From Amycolatopsis nigrescens CSC17Ta-90 (lineage in GTDB: Bacteria > Actinomycetota > Actinomycetes > Mycobacteriales > Pseudonocardiaceae), in contig NZ_ARVW01000001.1 of the NCBI RefSeq assembly GCF_000384315.1, positions 310,001 to 374,000 on the forward strand: a stretch of DNA of 64,000 nt. Direction: 5' to 3'. The notes under the pieces were generated by a model. That model saw only the letters and a program-made list of their open reading frames with translations, searched no databases and had not been told where the DNA came from. This document shows, piece after piece, positions 55,139 through 62,069 of this stretch (position 1 is the first letter of the stretch; every line of letters begins with the position of its first letter). Both the position numbers and the translations under genes were made by a program.

Positions 55139-56374
55139 TCAGGCGACGAGGGACGAGTAGACGAGGCGGCGCAGGTGCTGGCGGATCGGGTGGGTGCTCG
55201 AGGGCAGCAGCTGGGTGAAGAACAACGCGCTGACCCCGGCCTCCGGGTCCACCCAGAACGCGGTGCTGGCCGCGCCGCCCCAGGCGATTTCGCCCTTGCT
55301 GGAAAGGGTTTTCGCCTTCACCGGGTCTTCCAGCACGGAGAAGCCGAGGCCGAAACCGTGCCCGTCGAACGGCATCTCCGCGAACAGCGGGCGGCCGAAC
55401 GCCTCCAGGTCGGCGTGCCCTGGCAGGTGGTTGCTCGCCATCAGCCGCACCGTGCGGGGCGAGAGCAGTCGGACCCCGTCCAGTTCACCTTCGCCGAGCA
55501 GGAAACGGGTGAACCGGTGGTAGTCGGCGGCGGTGGAGACCAGCCCGCCGCCACCGGAGAGGCAGTCCGGCCGTCGCTGCCCCACGATGCCGAACGCGTC
55601 GCTGCGCACCGCCTTGCCGGTGTCCGGCCGCGCGACGTACATCGCGGCGAGCTCGCCCAGTTCCTCCTCCGGCACCTGGAAGCCGGTGTCGCACATGCCG
55701 AGCGGGGTGAGAATCCGCCGGGTGAAGAACTCCTCCAGCGTCTGCCCGGACACCACCTCGACCAGCCGGCCGAGCACATCGGAGGCCACCGAGTAGTTCC
55801 ACTCCGCGCCCGGCTGGTGCACCAGCGGCAGCCCGGCCCACGCCTCGGAGCAGGCGGCGAGGTCGAGCCCCGGCGGGGTGTCCCATTCGAAACCGGCCGC
55901 CCGGTACATCTCGTCCACCGGATGCGCGTGGTGGAAGCCGTAGGTCAGCCCGGCGGTGTGGGTGAGCAGGTGCCACACCCGGATCGGCTCCACCGCGGCC
56001 TCGGTGTAGGGCCGCAGCCCGGAGCCCTTGGCGTACACCCGCGGCTCGGCGAACTCCGGCAGCCAGCGCGCGATCGGGTCGGTCAGCTCGAAACCGCCCT
56101 CCTCGAACAGCATCATGGCCGCGACCGAGGTGACCGGCTTGGTCATCGAGTAGATCCGCCAGCGCGTGGTCCACTCCACCGGCAGCCCGGCTTCGAGGTC
56201 GCGCTGCCCGCCGCGGGCGGCATACGCGACCCGCCCGTTGCGGGCGACCACGGCCAGCCAGCCGGGCAGCAGGCCGTCGTCGACGTAGCGGGCGAGGTAC
56301 GGCTCGATACGCGTCAGCCGGTCCGGGTCGAAGCCGAGTTCGACGGGATCGGCCAGGTCCAGTTCGGTCGCCAT
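55139..56374 (-). CDS. Serine hydrolase of the beta-lactamase (class C/EstB-like) family
   Basis: The 411-residue protein has the nucleophile motif SMTK (S76, K79) preceded by RWRIY, a Tyr motif in EWNYSVASDVLGRL and a late Gly-rich WGGAASTAFWVD replacing the KTG box. This set fits EstB-like esterases and D-aminopeptidase-like enzymes rather than a true beta-lactamase. No signal peptide is seen, so it is cytoplasmic. ATG 56374 lies two codons inside the open frame. Substrate unknown. Confidence 0.85.
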   Translation of the reverse strand: MATELDLADPVELGFDPDRLTRIEPYLARYVDDGLLPGWLAVVARNGRVAYAARGGQRDLEAGLPVEWTTRWRIYSMTKPVTSVAAMMLFEEGGFELTDPIARWLPEFAEPRVYAKGSGLRPYTEAAVEPIRVWHLLTHTAGLTYGFHHAHPVDEMYRAAGFEWDTPPGLDLAACSEAWAGLPLVHQPGAEWNYSVASDVLGRLVEVVSGQTLEEFFTRRILTPLGMCDTGFQVPEEELGELAAMYVARPDTGKAVRSDAFGIVGQRRPDCLSGGGGLVSTAADYHRFTRFLLGEGELDGVRLLSPRTVRLMASNHLPGHADLEAFGRPLFAEMPFDGHGFGLGFSVLEDPVKAKTLSSKGEIAWGGAASTAFWVDPEAGVSALFFTQLLPSSTHPIRQHLRRLVYSSLVA

Positions 56375-56406
56375 GGTCAAGTTCTACCCGAGACCGCGCG
56401 GACCGG

Positions 56407-56431
56407 AAGGGCGAAAAGCCGGCTATTTGCC
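56407..56431. repeat. 25-bp repeat at the siderophore-interacting protein 3' end
   Basis: This segment matches 14251-14275 with two differences over 25 bp (core AAAAGYCGGCTATTTGCC). It includes the stop codon of the minus-strand gene and a GGAAGG/CCTTCC-flanked stem, so it probably works as a terminator. Confidence 0.7.
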
Positions 56432-57238
56432 TTCCTTGGCGCGGTCGGCCGCCTTCTCCGCCTGCCAGCCGTCCTCGTCCTTGCCGCGCCGCCAGTAGCC
56501 CGAGATGGACAGCAGTTCCTTCGGCATCCCGCGCTCGGTCAGCAGGTGCCGCCGCAGTTCCTTGACGAAACCGGCCTCGCCGTGCACGAACGCCTGCACC
56601 ACGCCGTCGCCGAACTCCAGCTCGCGCACCGCGGCCACCAGGTCCGCGCCCGCGCTGCGGTGCAGCCAGGTGATCTGCGCGTCGCCCTTGGTGCTCAGCA
56701 TCTGCTCTTCGGACGCGTCCTCGACCAGGATCAGCGCGCGCACCGGCGCACCGGCCGGGACGGCCTCCAGCGCCGCGCCGATCGCGGGCAGCCCCGCCTC
56801 GTCGCCGACCAGCAGGTGCCAGTCCGTGTCGTCCTGCGGCGCGTAGGCGCCACCGGGACCGAGCAGCAGCAGCTCGTCACCGGGCTTCGCGGCCACGGCC
56901 CACGGGCCGGCCAGCCCTTCGTCACCGTGGTAGACGAAGTCGATCGCCAGCTCGCCGGCGCGCTGGTCGTAGTAGCGGACCGTGTAGGTCCGAGTCTTGG
57001 GCCACTGCTCGCGGGGAAGCTCCGCGCGCACCGTCTCCATGTCGAAGGGCTCCGGGTAGGTCACCCCCGGCACCTTGAACAGCAGCTTGACGTAGGCGTC
57101 GGTGAACCCGTTGGGGGTGAACGTGGACAGGCCCTCGCCACCGGCGACCACCCGGATCATGTGCGGGGTCAGCTGCTCGGTGCGCAGCACGCGCAGGGTG
57201 ATCACCGGCCTGGCCTTGCGCGCGGGCGTATCCGCCAT
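56423..57238 (-). CDS. Siderophore-interacting protein (ferric-siderophore reductase)
   Basis: The 271-residue protein is of the SIP/ViuB family, which uses FAD and NAD(P)H to release iron from siderophores. It has the FAD site RTYTVRYYDQRAGELAIDFVYHGDEGLAGPWA (about residues 82-113), the GDELLLLGPGGAY loop, WHLLVGDEAGLPAIGAAL, and the C-terminal YWRRGKDEDGW. An iron-box-like element lies 29 bases upstream of ATG 57238, so repression by an IdeR/DmdR-type regulator is expected. Its last codons lie in a dispersed 25-bp repeat. Confidence 0.92.
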   Translation of the reverse strand: MADTPARKARPVITLRVLRTEQLTPHMIRVVAGGEGLSTFTPNGFTDAYVKLLFKVPGVTYPEPFDMETVRAELPREQWPKTRTYTVRYYDQRAGELAIDFVYHGDEGLAGPWAVAAKPGDELLLLGPGGAYAPQDDTDWHLLVGDEAGLPAIGAALEAVPAGAPVRALILVEDASEEQMLSTKGDAQITWLHRSAGADLVAAVRELEFGDGVVQAFVHGEAGFVKELRRHLLTERGMPKELLSISGYWRRGKDEDGWQAEKAADRAKEGK

Positions 57239-57266
57239 GGGGGCTCCTCTGCTACTGGTTCTTTAT

Positions 57267-57285
57267 TGAGCTAAGGCTACCCTAA
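57267..57285 (-). promoter_or_regulatory. Iron box (IdeR/DmdR-type operator)
   Basis: On the minus strand the 19 bases read TTAGGGTAGCCTTAGCTCA, matching 15 of 19 positions of the IdeR consensus TTAGGTTAGSCTAACCTAA. It is 29 bases before the start of the siderophore-interacting protein gene. Confidence 0.75.
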
Positions 57286-57443
57286 TGAGTCGCCGCGTGC
57301 CCCGGCGACCTCACCCGGAGGCGTGACGTCCGTCGCATCCCGTCGTTGAGCATGAAGGCAGATCGAATGCCTGTTTTGTCATGCTCTGCCTGTACTGCCC
57401 GGTTTATTCGCGCTGTCCGAAATTGTCCGACCAGGAGGCCGGG

Positions 57444-58349
57444 ATGACTTCTTCCGCGATCACCACCGTACTGCTGCCGGCCGCGCTGGCCGTGATCATG
57501 TTCGGCCTCGGGCTTTCGCTGAGCCGCAGCGACTTCACCCGGGTGCTCAGCTATCCGCGCGCGGTGGTCGTCGCACTGGCCTGCCAGGTGCTGCTGCTCC
57601 CCGCGATCTGCTTCGGCCTCGTCGTCGCGCTGGACCTGGCCCCGGAACTGGCGGTCGGCATGATGCTGCTCGCCGCCGCACCGGGCGGCACCACGGCGAA
57701 CCTGTTCAGCCACCTCGCGCACGGCGACGTGGCGCTGAACGTCAGCCTGACCGCGATCAACTCGCTGCTCGCGGTGTTCACGCTGCCGCTGGTGGTGAAC
57801 TGGTCGATCGCCCGCTTCCTCGGTGACGGCACCGGAATCTCCCTGCAGTTCGGCAAGATGCTGCAGGTGTTCGCCATCGTGCTGGTCCCGGTGGCGCTGG
57901 GCATGCTGGTGCACGCGAAAGCAGCCGCCTTCGCTGCGCGGATGCGCGCGCCGGTCCGGCTGCTCTCGGTGGTCTTCCTGGTCGGCACGATCGGGGTCGC
58001 GATCTTCCAGGAGCGCGCCAATATCGGCGGCTACCTGCGCGAGGTCGGCATCGCGGCGCTGGTGTTCAGCGTGCTGTCACTGACCATCGGCTACTTCGCG
58101 CCGCGGCTGTTCCGGGTGAACCGCCGCCAGTCGGTGGCCTCCGCGATGGAGATCGGCATCCACAACAGCACCCTCGCCACCACCATCGCGCTGAGCCCCG
58201 CCCTGCTGAACAGCGGGGAGATCGCCGTCCCCGGCGCCGTCTACGGCGTGCTGATGTTCTTCACCGCCGGCGCCTTCGGCCTGTTCGTCGCCAGGAAGGC
58301 GCGGACCGAAGGACTCGACGCGACCGTGGTCGCGCCGAGTCCGGGATAG
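57444..58349 (+). CDS. Bile acid:sodium symporter (BASS) family transporter
   Basis: The 301-residue protein has about nine to ten membrane helices and the BASS pattern: LAVIMFGLGLSLSRSDFTRVL near the start, the unwound helix motif LLAAAPGGTTANLFSHLAHGDVALNVSLTA, and in the second repeat SAMEIGIHNSTLATTIAL. These form the Na sites and crossover. The substrate could be an organic anion. AGGAGG precedes ATG 57444. It is divergent from the siderophore-interacting gene, with 205 bp between, and may also feel the iron box. Confidence 0.9.
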   Translation: MTSSAITTVLLPAALAVIMFGLGLSLSRSDFTRVLSYPRAVVVALACQVLLLPAICFGLVVALDLAPELAVGMMLLAAAPGGTTANLFSHLAHGDVALNVSLTAINSLLAVFTLPLVVNWSIARFLGDGTGISLQFGKMLQVFAIVLVPVALGMLVHAKAAAFAARMRAPVRLLSVVFLVGTIGVAIFQERANIGGYLREVGIAALVFSVLSLTIGYFAPRLFRVNRRQSVASAMEIGIHNSTLATTIALSPALLNSGEIAVPGAVYGVLMFFTAGAFGLFVARKARTEGLDATVVAPSPG

Positions 58350-58382
58350 GGCCGCCCTCGACCCCATCCCGGACACCTGACG

Positions 58383-59102
58383 TCAGACTCCCGCGATCGA
58401 AGAGATCCAGCTGCGGTACCGGGTGATGTTGGTGTACGCGGTCCGGGTCGCCCGGTCGCTCGTGGAGGCGACGCCGACCTGCTTGCCGGAGGCGAACATC
58501 GGGCCGCCGGAGTCCCCGCCCGCGGTGATGCCGTCGCCGCGGTTCGCGCAGACCGCCACGCCGCCGTTGTAGTCGCTGCACGAGACCGACGTGACGCTCA
58601 CGTTGGCGTACTTGAGGTAACGCGACTGGCAGTTGATCTCGGGCTGGTTGGTGCAGGTGGCGCCCCAGCCGTAGACCTGCACGGACTGCCCGGTGCGGAC
58701 GTCCGCGGACTGGCCGAGCGGTGCGTAGGTGGCGTTCACCGAGCGGTCCAGCTTCACGATCGCGATGTCCGCGGAGCCGTTGCGGGTGATCGTGGTGCCG
58801 GTGGCCATGGTGCCGCCGCTGGTCTGGTCCAGGCTGCCGATCCGGAAGGTGTAGGTCCCGGAACCGCTCACGCAGTGCTTCGCGGTCAGAATGTACTGCG
58901 GCGCGATGATCGTCGCGGAGCAGTTCTGCTGGCCGTTGACGAACAGCCGGGCCGCCCACGGGGCGTTGCTGGCCAGGTTGCCGCCGATGATGGCCGGCTC
59001 GACACCGGTGGGCTCGGTGGCCGCTGTTGCAGCCGGTGCCGCCATACCGGTGAGGGCCAGAGCCGCGCCGACCGCGGCGAGCCCAAGTCTGACGAAACGC
59101 AT
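58383..59102 (-). CDS. Secreted S1-family serine protease
   Basis: The 239-residue precursor has a Sec signal peptide (residues 1-28, ending ATAATE), a short propeptide and a chymotrypsin-fold domain starting at IIGGN (about residue 38). The triad is H76 (TAKHC), D112 (SADIAIVKL) and S198 (GGDSGGP). The position equivalent to Asp189 of trypsin is hydrophobic (GITAGGDSG), so trypsin-like Lys/Arg specificity is unlikely. Six or more Cys suggest disulfides. It is a plausible target for the SSI-type inhibitor at 46908, although not linked to it. A long hairpin lies upstream. Confidence 0.9.
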   Translation of the reverse strand: MRFVRLGLAAVGAALALTGMAAPAATAATEPTGVEPAIIGGNLASNAPWAARLFVNGQQNCSATIIAPQYILTAKHCVSGSGTYTFRIGSLDQTSGGTMATGTTITRNGSADIAIVKLDRSVNATYAPLGQSADVRTGQSVQVYGWGATCTNQPEINCQSRYLKYANVSVTSVSCSDYNGGVAVCANRGDGITAGGDSGGPMFASGKQVGVASTSDRATRTAYTNITRYRSWISSIAGV

Positions 59103-59189
59103 TCTTCTTCTCGATTCCGCGGCGAAAACGCCGCACAGGGGAGGAACAGAGCGTGAGAAGCATCACGCCATGCCGAGCGGAGGCGGTAG

Positions 59190-59230
59190 CGACGAAGGTC
59201 GCGAAACGGCCAAGGTCGCGACCTTCGTCG
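59190..59230. terminator. 14-bp perfect stem-loop between the SRPBCC and protease genes
   Basis: Arms CGACGAAGGTCGCG (59190-59203) and CGCGACCTTCGTCG (59217-59230) enclose a 13-nt loop that repeats AAGGT. It lies 29 bases after the SRPBCC gene stop and 88 bases before the protease start, both minus strand. It is probably a terminator; it resembles but does not match the 53-bp palindrome family. Confidence 0.65.
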
Positions 59231-59258
59231 GGACAGCACCGCCAACGTCCATAGTGGA

Positions 59259-59609
59259 CTAAAGCGCGCGGGTCACCGCCGTCATGAGATCACCGAAGCC
59301 CGTCTCGGTCTGTTCGCGGAACCCGATGAACAGCCGGTTCGCCAGCGGCACCGCCCAGCGCCCCCGTTTCGCCACGTTGCGCACCCGATGGGTCACCCGG
59401 CTGCCATCCGGATGCGCCTCCACCGCGTACTCCCCGCGGTACCACCAGCCGCCCTGCGCGGCCAGCCGCAGACCTTCCCGGTCCAGCTCCAGCTTCGGTG
59501 CGTGCGGCGAAGGCGGGTACAGCTCCGCGAACTTGGCGGCGAGCCGTTCCCAGACCACCGGTGGCGCCGCCGGCACCACCGCGGAGACCTCGACCATCGG
59601 CGCGGTCAC
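59259..59609 (-). CDS. SRPBCC-superfamily (polyketide cyclase-like) protein
   Basis: The 116-residue protein has the short START/SRPBCC pattern: an N-terminal strand (MVEVSAVVPAAPPVVWERLA), a helix, a run of strands ending RVTHRVRNVAKRG and a long C-terminal helix. Such proteins bind hydrophobic ligands or act in aromatic polyketide cyclisation; here the role is unknown. GTG 59609 overlaps the stop of the upstream NTF2-like gene by 4 bases. The pair is under a TetR-type operator array. Confidence 0.72.
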   Translation of the reverse strand: MTAPMVEVSAVVPAAPPVVWERLAAKFAELYPPSPHAPKLELDREGLRLAAQGGWWYRGEYAVEAHPDGSRVTHRVRNVAKRGRWAVPLANRLFIGFREQTETGFGDLMTAVTRAL

Positions 59610-60034
59610 CGCGGCCGGCCCGCGGTCGGGTCCTGCACCCGGGTGTTCTGGAAGGAGGCGGCCAGCCAGCCGGCCGGCTCCCGGACGAAAACGTAGGTCA
59701 GCGTGGATTCCCGGCCGGGCTGGGGTTTGTCGGCCCCGTCCAGCGCGGATCCCCCGCCAGCCACCACGATCGCCACGTCCGGCCGGACGAAGGTGAACTT
59801 CGGCGGCACGTCCCCGGCGACCAGCTTGGAGTTCTTCATCGGGCCGGCGAACAGAGCGCGATGCCCCTCTTCCAGTGCGGCGCGGCCGGGCACGGCGACA
59901 CCGAAGAAGGGGATGTAGTTGACGTCCTCGGTGAAGTGCGCGGCGTACGCGGCCGCGTCGCCGGCGTTCCACGCTTCGTACATTCCCGCGAGCACTTCGG
60001 CGATTTCGGCCTCGGCGATGGTCGTGTCGGTCAT
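59606..60034 (-). CDS. SgcJ/EcaC-type NTF2-like (SnoaL-like) protein
   Basis: The 142-residue protein has the cone-shaped NTF2/SnoaL pattern: IAEVLAGMYEAWNAGDAAAYAAHFTEDVNYIPFFG, RAALEEGHRALF and a late WLAASFQNTRVQDP. It resembles the SgcJ/EcaC oxidoreductase-associated group. No catalytic residues can be named. It is the first gene of a two-gene operon. Its promoter overlaps three TetR-type operator sites, and the TetR gene is divergent, so it is probably repressed by it. Confidence 0.8.
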   Translation of the reverse strand: MTDTTIAEAEIAEVLAGMYEAWNAGDAAAYAAHFTEDVNYIPFFGVAVPGRAALEEGHRALFAGPMKNSKLVAGDVPPKFTFVRPDVAIVVAGGGSALDGADKPQPGRESTLTYVFVREPAGWLAASFQNTRVQDPTAGRPR

Positions 60035-60052
60035 CTTGGTCTCCCAGGTTTC

Positions 60053-60099
60053 GAACGGCGTTCGTTTTACGAACACCGTTCTATACTCGAACGCCGTTC
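60053..60099. promoter_or_regulatory. Three operator repeats at exact 18-bp spacing in the tetR/NTF2 gap
   Basis: GAACGGCGTTC (60053-60063), GAACACCGTTC (60071-60081) and GAACGCCGTTC (60089-60099) are inverted repeats with consensus GAAC-N3-GTTC, starting every 18 bp. They overlap the probable promoter of the minus-strand operon and lie 64 bases before the TetR start. Confidence 0.85.
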
Positions 60100-60106
60100 G
60101 CGTCAA
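60078..60106 (-). promoter_or_regulatory. Probable promoter of the NTF2-like/SRPBCC operon
   Basis: On the minus strand TTGACG (60106-60101) is followed after 17 bases by TAGAAC (60083-60078), or after 15 bases by TATAGA. The third operator lies between the two boxes and the second overlaps the -10, so repressor binding would block RNA polymerase. Confidence 0.55.
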
Positions 60107-60113
60107 GTACAGT

Positions 60114-60150
60114 GTTCGCCGAGACGTTCGCCGAGAACGTCCGCCGAGAC
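60114..60150. repeat. Three 12-bp direct repeats in the tetR leader
   Basis: GTTCGCCGAGAC (60114-60125), GTTCGCCGAGAA (60126-60137) and GTCCGCCGAGAC (60139-60150) follow the operator array just ahead of the TetR start codon. They may be an additional regulator site or replication slippage. Confidence 0.7.
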
Positions 60151-60162
60151 GAAGGTGATGGA

Positions 60163-60855
60163 GTGGACCTACCGGCACCGCCCTGGCAGCGCACCGCGCG
60201 CCGGACCGGAAAACCGCAGCTTTCGCAGGAGCTGGTCGTACGAACCGCGCTGGACATCCTGGCCGCCGAGGGCATCGACGCGGTGAGCATGCGCCGGGTC
60301 GCGACCGCGCTCGGCACCGGACCGGCGTCGCTGTACGCGCACGTGTCCAACAAGACCGAGCTGCACGACCTGATGTTCGACCAGGTGCTGGCCGGGGTGC
60401 CGCTGCCGGAGCCGGACCCGGAGCGCTGGGACACCCAGGTCAAGGAGCTGCTCGGCGGTCAGCTCGAGGTCATGCTGGCGCATCCCGGTATCGCCAGGGT
60501 GGCTTGGGAGACCATGGTGCCGGTCGGCGCGCACGCGCTGGGCCACTTCGAGACCCTGATGAAGCTGCTCCGCGCCGGCGGCCTGTCGCATCGGCGGGCG
60601 GTCTTCGCCGCGGACGCGCTGGCCTTGTACACCAAGGCTTTCGCCTACGAGGGCTCGGTGTGGTCCTCCGGCGAGGTGGACCTGGAGGAGACGCGCCGGC
60701 GAAGCGAGCAGACCTGGCAGTACATGAGCGCGCTGCCGCCGGACGCGTTCCCCAACATGCTCGCCGCCGGCGACCTGCTCAACGGGGAGACCGCCGCCGA
60801 ACGCTTCACCTTCGGGCTGGACATGATGCTCCGCGGCCTCACCAGGGACGAGTAG
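60163..60855 (+). CDS. TetR-family regulator (TetR_C C-terminal type)
   Basis: The 230-residue regulator has a TetR helix-turn-helix (residues about 20-66, SMRRVATALGTGPASLYAHVSNKTEL) and a ligand-binding domain of the tetracycline-repressor C-terminal type. The frame is open from 60112, but GTG 60163 with GAAGG upstream is preferred, since the 5' extension consists of a 12-bp direct repeat. It is divergent from the NTF2-like/SRPBCC operon, whose promoter carries three repeated operators. It probably represses that operon and itself. Confidence 0.88.
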   Translation: MDLPAPPWQRTARRTGKPQLSQELVVRTALDILAAEGIDAVSMRRVATALGTGPASLYAHVSNKTELHDLMFDQVLAGVPLPEPDPERWDTQVKELLGGQLEVMLAHPGIARVAWETMVPVGAHALGHFETLMKLLRAGGLSHRRAVFAADALALYTKAFAYEGSVWSSGEVDLEETRRRSEQTWQYMSALPPDAFPNMLAAGDLLNGETAAERFTFGLDMMLRGLTRDE

Positions 60856-60858
60856 CCG

Positions 60859-61605
60859 TCACGGCCGATCGGCGGACGCCACGAACAACGGCACCGCGGC
60901 GAAGAAGCGGTCCGCTTCGATCCGCCGTTCCTGCTCGGCGAGCCAGCCCTCCAGCGCCACCGGGTCGACCGTCCCGCTGCGGAGCGCTCCCCCGGCGATC
61001 GCCGGCAGCAGCGCCGCGCCGGACGCCGCCGTGCACAGCAGGGTGTGCACCTCGACCTCGACGCCGGTGAAACCGCCGTCCAGCAACAGGTTCCGGAACC
61101 GCCGGGCGCTGCGCGGGCTGGGCATGCCGGCCGCGGCACCGGCCAGCACCTCGCGGGTGAGCACCGGATCGTCCGCGTCCGCCGCGAGCAGCTCCCAGTC
61201 CTGGCCCACCAGCACGATCCGGCCGCCGGGCGCAAGCACCCGCGCGGCTTCGGCCAGTGCCGCGGCCGGATCCGCCACCGCGTGCAGCACCTTCTCCGCG
61301 CGGTAGCCGCGCATGCCGCCGGTCTCCAGCGGCAGCTCGGTCGCCGAACCGACCCGGAACTCGCAGCCGGGATGCCGGCGCGCGGCGATCTCCAGCATCT
61401 CCGGGCTGACATCGACCCCGATCGCACGGACCCCGCGGGCGCTCAGCGAGGCCACCGCCGCACCGGGCCCGCAGCCGACGTCGACCACCGTGTCGTGCTC
61501 GGAAACGTCGAGCAGTTCGTCGGCGCGCGCGGCCACCAGTCGCGCCACCGGCAGCTCGCCGAAGACGTCCATGGTCACGGCCAGCGCTTCGATCTCTCGG
61601 GTCAT
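60859..61605 (-). CDS. SAM-dependent methyltransferase
   Basis: The 248-residue class I methyltransferase has motif I VVDVGCGPGAAVASL (about residues 41-55), the acidic VDVSPEML and post-motif IVLVGQDWE, which fits the ubiE-like Methyltransf_11/31 group acting on small molecules. The substrate is unknown. ATG 61605 with GGAGG upstream is preferred to an earlier in-frame start. It is divergent from the MerR gene, with a perfect 16-bp palindrome between, and so probably controlled by it. It converges on the TetR gene with 3 bases between stops. Confidence 0.85.
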   Translation of the reverse strand: MTREIEALAVTMDVFGELPVARLVAARADELLDVSEHDTVVDVGCGPGAAVASLSARGVRAIGVDVSPEMLEIAARRHPGCEFRVGSATELPLETGGMRGYRAEKVLHAVADPAAALAEAARVLAPGGRIVLVGQDWELLAADADDPVLTREVLAGAAAGMPSPRSARRFRNLLLDGGFTGVEVEVHTLLCTAASGAALLPAIAGGALRSGTVDPVALEGWLAEQERRIEADRFFAAVPLFVASADRP

Positions 61606-61653
61606 CGGGGTCCTCCACGGGTGCTCGATTGCGGTCGGAGCCCAGCCTGTGAG

Positions 61654-61669
61654 TTCATGTCGACATGAA
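61654..61669. promoter_or_regulatory. Perfect 16-bp palindrome over the merR start codon
   Basis: TTCATGTCGACATGAA is a perfect palindrome. It covers the ATG (61665-61667) of the MerR gene and lies 49 bp upstream of the divergent methyltransferase start. A regulator bound here would block merR translation or transcription start; merR may be leaderless. Confidence 0.6.
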
Positions 61670-62069
61670 GTCAAGTACCGCGTTCACCATCGGCGAGCTG
61701 GCCGGCCGGTTCGGGCTGCCGACCCACGTGCTGCGGCACTGGGAGACGGCCGGGCTGCTCAGCCCGCCGCGGACCGCCGGGGGCAGGCGCTATTACGGGC
61801 CCGCCGACGTCACCCGGATCGCGCTGATCCTGCAGGGCAAGGAACTCGGCTTCAGCCTCGAGCAGATCCACGAGGTGCTGGGCACCGACGACCCGCTCGC
61901 CCGCCGCGCGGCCCTGCGCGCCCAGCACGTCGCGCTGACCGAGCGCATCACCAGTGCCGAAGCCGCGCGGCAGGCGCTGGCGCACGCGATCGACTGCACC
62001 AGCGAGGACTTCTTCACCTGCCCGCACTTCCGGCGCAAGCTCGCCGACCGGATCCCGGCCGAGCGCTAG
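61665..62069 (+). CDS. MerR-family transcriptional regulator
   Basis: The 134-residue regulator has the MerR N-terminal domain (residues 7-75, FTIGELAGRFGLPTHVLRHWETAGLLSPPR, GGRRYYGPADVTRIALIL), a dimerisation coiled coil and a short C-terminus with two Cys (CTSEDFFTCPHF) that could sense metal or thiol stress. ATG 61665 lies inside a perfect palindrome and lacks a ribosome site, so a leaderless mRNA is likely. It is divergent from the methyltransferase gene, its likely target. Its stop shares a CTAG with convergent hemW. Confidence 0.87.
   Translation: MKSSTAFTIGELAGRFGLPTHVLRHWETAGLLSPPRTAGGRRYYGPADVTRIALILQGKELGFSLEQIHEVLGTDDPLARRAALRAQHVALTERITSAEAARQALAHAIDCTSEDFFTCPHFRRKLADRIPAER

Noticed and set aside
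55139..56374. True class C beta-lactamase
   Set aside because: It has SMTK but no signal peptide and no clear KTG box, so an EstB-like hydrolase is the better call.
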